Assembly: GCA_934278005.1 (NCBI GenBank)
Contig: CAKQWG010000051.1
Coordinates: 1-18,873, forward strand
Length of the DNA: 18,873 nucleotides
Direction: 5' to 3'
Origin: an uncultured Pirellulaceae bacterium
GTDB taxonomy: Bacteria; Planctomycetota; Planctomycetia; Pirellulales; Pirellulaceae
Below are positions 7,282 to 14,099 of this stretch, in pieces. Below the pieces are notes generated by a model. The model ran no database searches. It was not told where the DNA came from and worked only from the letters and a program-made list of their open reading frames with translations. The translations under genes and the position numbers were made by a program. Positions within the stretch are counted from its first letter, which is position 1. Each line of letters starts with the position of its first letter.

Positions 7282-7635
7282 CTAGGCGATGCTGCAGCTG
7301 GTCAAGCTGCTGATGATATCTTCGACAATGCGCACTCGACAGTCAGCCAAGGCTGCCTCGGAAATCGATGCGGCAGCCAGCGCCGGAAGCAACAGTCGAT
7401 CTACGCTAAGACACGGCTCTTCGCGCTTCCACCGCGCCAGCCAACAAGCGTCGCTTAGCTCACCATAAAACTGCTCCAGCTCAGGGGACTCGCAGTCCGC
7501 CAAAAGCTCCTCCACGCAAACCAACCACTGCGCCGCACGCAGAGGATCTAGCCGAATTTCTGCACTGCGCTCACTTGAGATAGTCACTCGTAAGGACGAC
7601 CGGATCTGATTCGTTGGGTTGATGGACATGATCAT
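7282..7635 (-). CDS. Unrecognised 117-aa protein between ketosynthase and ThiF genes
   Basis: A 117-residue protein with no signal peptide or membrane segment and mostly helix-forming composition (LRAAQWLVCVEELLADC; LLLPALAAASISEAALADC). It has six Cys (about residues 40, 48, 64, 75, 95, 114), unusual for a small cytoplasmic protein, plus several Trp. It lacks the DSL phosphopantetheine motif, so it is not an acyl carrier protein. The start is either the ATG at 7635 or the one two codons later; AGG about 10 bases upstream may serve as ribosome binding site. It lies 99 bp after the ketosynthase stop and 236 bp before ThiF, on the same strand. Its place inside the run suggests a partner or scaffold of the pathway, but no family is recognised and this is inference. 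Confidence 0.6.
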   Translation of the reverse strand: MIMSINPTNQIRSSLRVTISSERSAEIRLDPLRAAQWLVCVEELLADCESPELEQFYGELSDACWLARWKREEPCLSVDRLLLPALAAASISEAALADCRVRIVEDIISSLTSCSIA

Positions 7636-7734
7636 TTTTTTCTACCTAAGAGAAGTTGAAAGCAGTGGGTTAGAGATAAGTAGAGTAAGCCTTGTTTGGT
7701 CACAAGCGCGCCAGGCACTGCGTGGCACACAAGT

Positions 7735-8970
7735 TCAACTGTCACAGCGCTGGAAAGCTAGACAGGCGTTCTGCCCGCCGAACCCAGAGGAGTTGCTCAG
7801 AGCGACGTTCAGCCTGCGCTGCTTGGCGACTCGAGGTGTATAGTCCAGAGGACAGGCCGGGTCGACGCGGGCGTAGTTGGCCGTAGGTGGCACCAGTTCG
7901 TGCTTTATGGCCAATGCCGTGTAGACAGCCTCAATACCGCCGGCGGCCCCTAGGCAGTGCCCAGTGGCCCCCTTAGTCGACGAGATCGACAAACGCCGCG
8001 CCTCGGCTCCGAAAACCTGCTGGATGGCTTCGCTCTCCAAAGTATCGTTGGCCACGGTGGATGTTCCATGAGTATTGATATAGTCCACGTCCGACAACTC
8101 GCAGCCAGCCTCTCTAATTGCCGCCAACATACATTTCGCCAAACCAGCCCCGCCGGGTGCCGGGGTCGTGATGTGGTGTGCGTCTGCCGAAAGCCCATAG
8201 CCAATTACTTCAGCGTAAATTTCTGCGCCTCGCAGACGAGCGTGCTCGTACTCCTCTAGCACCAGCAGCCCGCAACCCTCTCCCATCACGAACCCGTCGC
8301 GATCCGCGTCGAAGGGACGCGACGCCAATTCGGGCTGATCATTTCTGCGGCTCAGGGCGCCGATGCGGTCAAAGGAGGCGATCGACAGCGGACAGGTTGC
8401 CGCCTCGGCCCCGCCGGCAAGCATCATGTCCACTTCACCACGTTTGATATGCATGACCGCTTCGCCAATTGCATGCGTGCCGCTGGCACAGGCCGTGGCG
8501 ATGGCCAAATTAGGGCCGAGCAGTTTGTGTTCGATGGCCACCACGCCCGATGCCATATTGGGCAGGGAATAGGGTAGCGTATGGGGCAGGACCTTAGTGT
8601 GGCCGCGCTCTTTCAAGGTAATCGCACTCTGTTCAATCTCTCCTAAGCCGCCAATGGCTACGCCGATGATGCAACCGCAGCGCGATCCATGTTGGGTGGC
8701 GTCGTAATCCGCATCGCGAAGCGCCTCTTGGGCGGCCACTTCAGCGAACTGGACAAAACGCGATGTCTGCCGCGCTTTCTTAACGCCCAGAAACTGCACC
8801 GCGTCGAAGTCGGGCACTTCGCCGGCAATGTGAACTGGCAAACCGGTGGTATCAAAACGCACAATCCGACCAATGGCCGAACGCCCCGACAGCGCAGCCT
8901 GCCAGGCCGCCTGAACGCCGACGCCGGTCGGTGCAACAATCCCCAGCCCCGTTATAACTACTCGCCTCAT
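7735..8970 (-). CDS. Beta-ketoacyl-ACP synthase (FabF-like, KAS II type)
   Basis: A 411-residue condensing enzyme that would extend an acyl chain with malonyl-ACP by decarboxylative condensation. The whole thiolase-fold signature is present: VVITGLGIVAPTG at the N-terminus, nucleophile Cys161 in TACASGTHAIGEA, His301 in NTHGTST, Lys333 and His338 in STKGATGHCLGAAGG, and the FGGQN loop at 397-401. The length equals that of FabF. The start is certain: GGGAG lies 6 bases before the ATG. It is flanked by the 117-aa gene and FeeM-like acyltransferase 1 rather than by fabD, fabG or acpP, so it is more likely dedicated to a specialised lipid or acyl product than to housekeeping fatty acid synthesis. 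No acyl carrier protein or partner chain-length factor gene is visible nearby. Function of the family is established; the dedicated role is inference. Confidence 0.95.
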   Translation of the reverse strand: MRRVVITGLGIVAPTGVGVQAAWQAALSGRSAIGRIVRFDTTGLPVHIAGEVPDFDAVQFLGVKKARQTSRFVQFAEVAAQEALRDADYDATQHGSRCGCIIGVAIGGLGEIEQSAITLKERGHTKVLPHTLPYSLPNMASGVVAIEHKLLGPNLAIATACASGTHAIGEAVMHIKRGEVDMMLAGGAEAATCPLSIASFDRIGALSRRNDQPELASRPFDADRDGFVMGEGCGLLVLEEYEHARLRGAEIYAEVIGYGLSADAHHITTPAPGGAGLAKCMLAAIREAGCELSDVDYINTHGTSTVANDTLESEAIQQVFGAEARRLSISSTKGATGHCLGAAGGIEAVYTALAIKHELVPPTANYARVDPACPLDYTPRVAKQRRLNVALSNSSGFGGQNACLAFQRCDS

Positions 8971-9516
8971 TAGGCACTCCCGTCAAAAGTTGGACACTGT
9001 CGAAGCTTAGATTTGGGCTTAGCCAAAGTTTATTAGGCCAGTCCTCTACGCACTTGTTTGTCGATAATTCATCGCCGGCTTGACGATTGTAGAGCCTGTG
9101 CGGGAAGGCACGCAGAGACCAGGCCAGTGAGTCGCCTGGAATGCTGGATCCTGGTAAGTGCCGTCACCTGCGCAGGCCGCGGCTAAAGGTTGGGTAGCGT
9201 GGTGGTGCCTCACCGTGTCGCGTCATAGCGACAAGCAGCGACCAAGCCAGTAATTCGCATATTGAGAGAAGCTGCGCGAGCCAAAGTTAGAAAATGGATG
9301 ATTGAAAGATGTACCAAGTAACGAACGGCAGCCACTGTCACGGCACTTCTGAATTTTTGCATGCCGCGTGTGGGAATCATCACTGACTCCGACGCCGTGT
9401 GACGTGACCTGCACAAACCACGTCTACCGGCGATGCAGTTTAGGAAGCGGTCTGTGCTGCGACCCAGGGAAGAGCCTCTGTCTTTTACCATGCATTTTCT
9501 AAGCGGTGAGCTTCGT
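8971..9516. other. Intergenic region upstream of the ketosynthase gene
   Basis: About 550 bases with no convincing gene on either strand. Overlapping frames on the minus strand (9210-9491) have no motif or good ribosome binding site. One small dyad, CCAGGC / GCCTGG (9119-9138), is visible but lacks a T tract. The region probably holds a promoter for the ketosynthase gene; I cannot name the boxes. Confidence 0.35.
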
Positions 9517-9690
9517 ATGTTGGACGAGTTGCCCTGTGCATCGGCGGCTTGCTGCGGCTCGGCGTCAAACTACTCGCTGCGCGTTGATCCAGTAGGCCAG
9601 TGCAAATGGGGACCGCGCGAACGGCTTCGCCAAAAACTAGATGCATTACGCAGATCGCCCCCAGTTCTAACGCAGCAATCGGGAAGTTAG
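9517..9690 (+). CDS. Possible small protein, 57 aa
   Basis: A short frame on the plus strand, opposite to its neighbours, ending 20 bp before the stop of FeeM-like acyltransferase 1. GGTGAG lies 6 bases before the ATG at 9517, a good ribosome binding site and the main reason to list it. The product starts MLDELPCASAACCG, has four Cys, and ends with a basic, possibly helical part (GPRERLRQKLDALRR). The frame remains open upstream to another ATG at 9433 without such a site. No family is recognised and it could be a chance frame. Confidence 0.25.
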   Translation: MLDELPCASAACCGSASNYSLRVDPVGQCKWGPRERLRQKLDALRRSPPVLTQQSGS

Positions 9691-9709
9691 TGTGGAGTCT
9701 TGCCTAAGT

Positions 9710-10528
9710 TTAAGCGGCCACCGGCACGACTTGATACTCCTCGGCCGGCAGGAACTGCTCGTAAAACAACTTCTCGCTTGCCAGCATGTTGGCCCCATCA
9801 AGTTGCCAGGGAGCGTACTGCGGACCATATACCTGATCGTAAAGTGGATAGCGAGTGACATCCAATTGAGCAAAATCGTGCATGCAGAGCACGGCGGGAT
9901 TGCCGCTCACAGCTGCGTAGGACTTGACATCCGAACAGGGCACACAGCCGAATAGACGTTGATAGGCTTTGGCATGCTTGGGGTGCACGGCCAAGAGCAG
10001 GCGGTCGACGCCACGCCGCCGAGCGGACTGGATGAGTAGGCTGATCATGCTTACGAGCGTCTGGAACCTCAGCCGCTTTTGGTCAGGATCGATGCTACTA
10101 GCCAAACACGAAACTTCTGCCAAGTGAAGACCGGCGGCCCGCATGCGCCCGACCTCTTCACCAAATAGCGACTGCATCGGGAGCCCAAACTCACCGTCAC
10201 CCACCAAGCTCACAGTAAACACCACTTCGTCGAGCGATTGAGCGATCAACACGTTAGTCGTGTCGGCCAAGTGCTGGCGCATGACGCGCAGTCCACGCTG
10301 CTCACCTGAAATGAGGCCTGCGCGGCAGTACACATCGTGGCACAACTGGAATGCCTGTTTGCGGTCGGACGGCTGATTGGCCACCTTCATGGAGAACTGC
10401 TGCGCGGTGTGTTCACACACGGACGCGATAATCGGGCTCTCGATATGTTGTTCAAGATTGACAAAACGAGCGTCTGAAACAGAATTAGCAGAATTAATAG
10501 CGCAGCTCTCGATGGACGATGTGTGCAT
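9710..10528 (-). CDS. FeeM-like N-acyl amino acid synthase / exosortase-type acyltransferase 1
   Basis: A 272-residue GNAT-fold acyltransferase of the group containing FeeM (N-acyl amino acid synthase, which moves an acyl chain from acyl-ACP to an amino acid) and the acyltransferases linked to PEP-CTERM/exosortase systems. Family-like stretches are DRKQAFQLCHDVYCRAGL (55-72), VSLVGDGEFGLPMQSLFGEE (106-125), LAEVSCLA (136-143), RRRGVDRLLLAVHPKHAKAYQRLFG (170-194) and GNPAVLCMHDF (209-219). It aligns by eye with the second copy at 12407-13180 along most of its length. An extra 45 residues without motif precede the domain. AGAGAGA lies about 6 bases before the ATG. Neighbours are the ketosynthase and the pseudo-receiver gene. 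Acyl donor and acceptor are not predictable from sequence. Confidence 0.82.
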   Translation of the reverse strand: MHTSSIESCAINSANSVSDARFVNLEQHIESPIIASVCEHTAQQFSMKVANQPSDRKQAFQLCHDVYCRAGLISGEQRGLRVMRQHLADTTNVLIAQSLDEVVFTVSLVGDGEFGLPMQSLFGEEVGRMRAAGLHLAEVSCLASSIDPDQKRLRFQTLVSMISLLIQSARRRGVDRLLLAVHPKHAKAYQRLFGCVPCSDVKSYAAVSGNPAVLCMHDFAQLDVTRYPLYDQVYGPQYAPWQLDGANMLASEKLFYEQFLPAEEYQVVPVAA

Positions 10529-10647
10529 GTGTTATCTCTCTAAGACTAAAAATTTCGAAAGGCTGAAAGAAAAGAAGAAGTAGATAAGGAGCTAGAGCAC
10601 TTGCTTGGCTCAAGAAGGCGGCCTAATAAATCAGGTCGCGATGACAG

Positions 10648-10995
10648 TTAAGCCGAGTACGCGAGTTCTGAGCTCGTCGGCTCGACAAAGGCCAGCAGCT
10701 TGTCCAGTGATTCCAGACGGACCTGCAGGTAAGCCCCAGGCTCCTGGGGGGTGATTCGCACAACCATCAGCTGCGGCGACAGCTCGTAAGCGCGATCGAT
10801 GGCCGCTTTCAAATCGGGTCCTTCAGGCGCTGAATGAATCCAGAGCTGAGGCTGGTGCTGTGCAATGGAGGTCAAACACTCAATGTAATTGCACGATTCG
10901 CCAATGATCTCTACTTTCGGCTGGCTCGCCAATTGTTGCCGCAACAGTTCGCGGAAGGTTAGTGGTCCAATCGAAAGCAAAATCTTTCGTGTCAT
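10648..10995 (-). CDS. Stand-alone degenerate receiver (pseudo-receiver) protein
   Basis: A 115-residue protein that looks like a response-regulator receiver domain with no output domain. The start (RKILLSIGPLTFRELLRQQL) and the following VEIIGESCNYIECLTSIAQHQPQLWI have receiver-type spacing of beta and alpha segments. The acidic pair after strand 1 is replaced by SIG (8-10), and the phosphoacceptor Asp by His54/Ser55 in LWIHSAPEG. It cannot be phosphorylated in the usual way and may act by protein contact. AAAGGA stands 5 bases before the ATG; the LuxR-type gene upstream has the same site and spacing. Three tandem repeats lie in the 172-bp gap upstream (11021-11072). It lies between the LuxR-type regulator and FeeM-like acyltransferase 1, which suggests a regulatory partner role (inference). 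Confidence 0.6.
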   Translation of the reverse strand: MTRKILLSIGPLTFRELLRQQLASQPKVEIIGESCNYIECLTSIAQHQPQLWIHSAPEGPDLKAAIDRAYELSPQLMVVRITPQEPGAYLQVRLESLDKLLAFVEPTSSELAYSA

Positions 10996-11020
10996 ACAGA
11001 TCCTTTAACGGCCGGGCAGG

Positions 11021-11072
11021 GTTTGAGTAGTGTACCGAGTTTGAATAGTACCGATGTTTAAGTAAGCGCATT
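11021..11072. repeat. Three tandem 17-18 bp direct repeats upstream of the pseudo-receiver gene
   Basis: Imperfect copies start at 11021 (GTTTGAGTAGTGTACCGA), 11039 (GTTTGAATAGTACCGAT) and 11056 (GTTTAAGTAAGCGCATT). The shared core is GTTTRARTA with an ACCGA tail in the first two. They lie 26-77 bp before the pseudo-receiver start codon, in the gap after the LuxR-type gene. Spacing of 18 and 17 bp (just under two helical turns) fits an array of binding sites for a regulator, possibly the neighbouring LuxR-type protein. Confidence 0.5.
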
Positions 11073-11167
11073 GTCCCAAATCGCAACGGCCGGGACAATG
11101 AATCTCAAGGACTAATTTGGATTCATTTAATGATGGTCAAATGCTAGTCCTGAGGACCACTCCCGAC

Positions 11168-11827
11168 CTAATAACGACTGAGCGAACTCCCCTGCCGCAT
11201 GGCTTCGACCGCTTCCAAGCGACTCTCGACGTCTAATTTTTCCAGGATATTGTGCACGTGGTTCTTGATGGTGTGCAGCGACAGCGATAGTTTCTTGGCA
11301 ATCTCCTTGTTGCCCATGCGTGCTGCGATCAACTCGAGAATCTGTTGTTCACGAGAAGTCAAGCGACTGGTCGACGTTGCCGAGGGCAGTTGCCAGTTAA
11401 AAGTCTGGCCGAACCTGGCCATTTCGGAAAGCATTAGCTTAGCAAAATCGTTCGAGCAAAATGCCTCGCCCGCAGCTACACTTTCAATCGCCAGGAGCAA
11501 TTCCTGCAATGGGGCTCGCTCCATCACGCAGGCATGCACGCCTGTCGCCATGCATTCAAACAGTGCTTGATGATCGTCAGGCACCAGCAAAACGACTTTC
11601 ATCTGCGCGAATTTAGTCTGCACGGCACCGACGATCTGCTTGGCTAAATTATCGGGAAGATTCAAATCCAATAAAATAATGTCTGTCTCTTCACCCACCA
11701 GTTCATCACCCCGGCGTGCCGATTCATGCGGCTGGGCCGAGGCCTGGAATCTGCCCGTGGCTTCTAAATAGTTGGCCAAGCAGTCGCGGAACAGCCCGTT
11801 CCGATGTAGCACAAGAATGCGTTTCAT
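11168..11827 (-). CDS. LuxR/NarL-family regulator with atypical receiver
   Basis: A 219-residue regulator. Residues 1-125 form a receiver domain and 155-210 a LuxR-type helix-turn-helix (LTSREQQILELIAARMGNKEIAKKL, then SLHTIKNHVHNILEKL), the DNA-binding half of NarL/FixJ proteins. In the receiver the phosphoacceptor-type Asp54 is kept (IILLDLNLP). The acidic pair after strand 1 is missing (ILVLHRNGLF instead of the usual VDDH) and the conserved Lys of strand 5 is Glu103 (CVMERAP). Normal Mg2+-dependent phosphorylation is thus doubtful. AAAGGA lies 5 bases before the ATG. No sensor kinase gene is next to it. It sits between the two FeeM-like genes and probably controls the locus; targets may include the repeats at 11021-11072 or the dyad at 11858-11873 (inference). 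Confidence 0.88.
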   Translation of the reverse strand: MKRILVLHRNGLFRDCLANYLEATGRFQASAQPHESARRGDELVGEETDIILLDLNLPDNLAKQIVGAVQTKFAQMKVVLLVPDDHQALFECMATGVHACVMERAPLQELLLAIESVAAGEAFCSNDFAKLMLSEMARFGQTFNWQLPSATSTSRLTSREQQILELIAARMGNKEIAKKLSLSLHTIKNHVHNILEKLDVESRLEAVEAMRQGSSLSRY

Positions 11828-11857
11828 GCGTGTCCTTTAACCTGCTAATCCATACAA

Positions 11858-11873
11858 TTTGCGAGAGCGCAAA
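11858..11873. promoter_or_regulatory. Dyad just upstream of the LuxR-type gene
   Basis: TTTGCG-AGAG-CGCAAA is a perfect 6-bp inverted repeat around 4 bases, 31 bp before the regulator's start codon. It could be an operator (for example for autoregulation) or a small stem in the leader RNA. Confidence 0.35.
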
Positions 11874-12406
11874 CGACGATAAGCCACATGCCGATTCGGA
11901 GAAGAGAATTCAAGGAGCAAAGCCTGCGTATCACCGGAGCTAGAAACCCTAGCTGTATTCTAACCAGATTCGCCAGACTATAGGAACATGCTCCAAGAAG
12001 CAACAACTGCGATCCGGGGGGGGTGGAGGGGACCCAGGCTGCCTGTTGCTGGCTGTTGTGGGGATCTATACCTCCCTAGATACCACTGCAGCATGGTATT
12101 GGCAGTGGCAACACCAGTCTTATGGGCGGTGGCGCAAGGCAGTGCACGCCTGCACTACGCAAAAGAAATTGTGGAAAATCATCACAGTCTGAGTGCCCGG
12201 CGAAAGCGGCTAAGAGAATTTCCGCAATCAGCACGCTTGATAACATCTCGCCGGTGCAGGCTCAGATCGCTTGCCACCAGCCCTAACTCGGGCTCGATCC
12301 GAGTTGAGCCTGGGCAATTTCCACTACCAATTAACCTGGTTCACTAGAATTCAAGTTCCGCAGGCGCAGCGAGCAGATTGCACACTTTTTGGGATTTAGC
12401 ATCTGC
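11874..12406. other. Intergenic region, FeeM-like 2 / LuxR-type gene
   Basis: About 530 bases with no convincing gene. One plus-strand frame (11988-12347) has no motif or ribosome binding site and is probably chance. Visible structure: a G8 run near 12017-12024 and the inverted repeat AGTGCA-CGCC-TGCACT (12141-12156). The size of the gap suggests that the LuxR-type gene has its own promoter rather than being read only from acyltransferase 2. Confidence 0.4.
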
Positions 12407-13180
12407 CTAGATGGCGATGCGCTCAGCGGCGGAGCAGGGGGCAGGCTGCCGCGATTCTGCTAATTGTTCATACAGCAAGTGCAGATAGTTGGTCGTTGCA
12501 GGCGTCCATTGTGTCCGCTCCAGATGTTCTGAATCGATGGGTTCCCCGAACAGACGCTGGTGTATGTCGGTGCCTCGCAGACTGTCAAAGTCCATGACCA
12601 GTGCGACGGCGGGATTCCCCTGGGCATACGGGCAACTGGTCAAGCCGCCTAAATGTTGAAATCCCAGCACGCGTTCATAGAACTTGGCATGTCGTGGATG
12701 AGCCGCCAGAACCAGGGCTGAAATGCCTCGAGCTTGGGCAGCCTGGACTATGAAACGCGACAACGCAGTAAATACACGCATGAATCTTGCTGGTGACTGG
12801 CGTCGGTCGGCGAAGCAGCCCATCTCCGCGATGCGTGTCCGACTGCGGAGCTCAGCAATCTGTTTGCCATACATCTTTTCCATCGGCAGCCCCCGAGCGT
12901 TATCGCCGGTCATGGTTAGCGTCGAGATAACTTGTCCTGCGACTTTGGCTACAAAGACTTCCGTCGTGGGCAATAAGTGATATGGCGTAATTCGCATCTC
13001 TAGCGAGTTAGCTGAGGTCAGGCCAGCCGAGACATACGAATCATACAACAGGCTAAAAGCTTGATTCAAATCCTCCACCGTTCGCGCAAGGCCGATGCTG
13101 GGCTTAGCTTCGTACGAGCTCGAAAAATGCAATTGGGAGGGGGCAGCGGAGGAGGATGCGTTAACAGCAGCGCACGGCAT
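12407..13180 (-). CDS. FeeM-like N-acyl amino acid synthase / exosortase-type acyltransferase 2
   Basis: A 257-residue homologue of the acyltransferase at 9710-10528. Matching parts are DLNQAFSLLYDSYVSAGL (37-54), MRITPYHLLPTTEVFVA (62-78), MTGDNARGLPMEKMYG (90-105), IAEMGCFADRR (117-127), HPRHAKFYERVLGF (161-174) and GNPAVALVMDF (188-198). The HPRHAKFY and GNPA parts are the most conserved between the two copies; the N-terminal 30 and C-terminal 50 residues differ. This GNAT-type family includes FeeM, which makes N-acyl amino acids from acyl-ACP. GAGAGA lies about 9 bases before the ATG. It is the first gene of the minus-strand run; 900 bp of non-coding DNA lie upstream. Two diverged copies suggest two different acceptors or two acylation steps (inference). 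Confidence 0.85.
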   Translation of the reverse strand: MPCAAVNASSSAAPSQLHFSSSYEAKPSIGLARTVEDLNQAFSLLYDSYVSAGLTSANSLEMRITPYHLLPTTEVFVAKVAGQVISTLTMTGDNARGLPMEKMYGKQIAELRSRTRIAEMGCFADRRQSPARFMRVFTALSRFIVQAAQARGISALVLAAHPRHAKFYERVLGFQHLGGLTSCPYAQGNPAVALVMDFDSLRGTDIHQRLFGEPIDSEHLERTQWTPATTNYLHLLYEQLAESRQPAPCSAAERIAI

Positions 13181-14083
13181 GTTGCGGGTCTCTCAATCAA
13201 GTAGGTAGTTCATGATGCTTGCACCTAACTTACCGGTTGGGCTTGGGCACATTTGAAAACTACCTTTGTTGGCTGCCGGAAGTCGTCCAGAAACGATCCG
13301 CAGGCTAAGAACTGCACCGAAACGCGGCCGAGTTTGAGGATTGAAGCGATCTTTAGGTCGGGCTCCTTTAGCACGGAGGTACCACCTTAATTTGCCGTGT
13401 TGTTTTCGCCAGTTACTGCGTCACCTAATGGCGGAGCAATCCGACATCTCGGGGCTCGCACCCGACAATCCGCGCAGAGTAGGTTATCGCTCTGCATCTG
13501 CCTTAAGCTCCACGTTAATAGAGCTTTTAGACAATTTACGCCGCTTTCGCACTCTTATGGTGGGGCCGATATTCCAGTGGCAAAGCTAGCAGCAGCGCGA
13601 CTCGCATTGAGCTACCGACGAAATCGAGGCGGAGGTCCATTCCTTGCGGGATGGAGCGGCCGACATATCGGACCGCTGGGATCGCCGATAGGCATACTGA
13701 TGTGCCACAGAAGCTCCCTCCGCTATACCCAGCCCGCAAATCCCCCCGCGCAGACCCTCTGGACGAGCCAGTTTGTCTGACATTCTCCTCAATTGAAGGT
13801 AGAAACCCTGGCGATTTGCCGATGAAATGAGGCACGTTCGGAAAATATCTGAGGATGTCGTCCGCACGGTAAAGAGGCAGAAATCAGATGATGAGCATGC
13901 AACTGATGTTGCTGACGGCGGTAGACCTATTCACGTAGGCATACCGCTCAGGAACACATAGGAGCAAATCTGCGTCAGAATATTAATTCTGAGGCGCACT
14001 TTGCTCAGTCTGGCTCATCGTCCGATTTGAGCTGTGCCGCGAGAGCATGATGTTCTCGACGATCGGATTCGCTGGTTAGAGAA
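13181..14083. other. Divergent intergenic region, FeeM-like 2 / polysaccharide export gene
   Basis: About 900 bases. Several overlapping frames on both strands between 13341 and 13867 lack motifs and good ribosome binding sites, and none is preferred, so I call no gene. An inverted repeat, TCAGAAT-ATTA-ATTCTGA (13975-13992, 7-bp arms), lies about 105 bp before the export gene start and could be an operator. Such a long gap between two secretion/acylation genes probably carries both promoters; the boxes are not clear by eye. Confidence 0.4.
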
Positions 14084-14099
14084 AAGGATTTCTACCGTG
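14084..14099 (+). promoter_or_regulatory. Ribosome binding site that decides the start of the export gene
   Basis: AAGGA at 14084-14088 lies 8 bases before the GTG at 14097. The alternative in-frame GTG at 14034 has no such site, and would put 21 extra charged residues before the signal peptide. Confidence 0.65.

Noticed and set aside
9210..9491. Minus-strand frame of 93 codons upstream of the ketosynthase
   Set aside because: Mixed composition, no ribosome binding site, no recognisable motif and no DSL sequence of an acyl carrier protein.
11988..12347. Plus-strand frame of 119 codons
   Set aside because: It lacks a ribosome binding site and motifs, and runs through a G8 tract; probably chance.
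13341..13867. Overlapping frames of 82-127 codons on both strands
   Set aside because: Several frames compete over the same DNA, none has motifs or a ribosome binding site, and the Arg/Ser-rich composition looks like non-coding GC-rich sequence.
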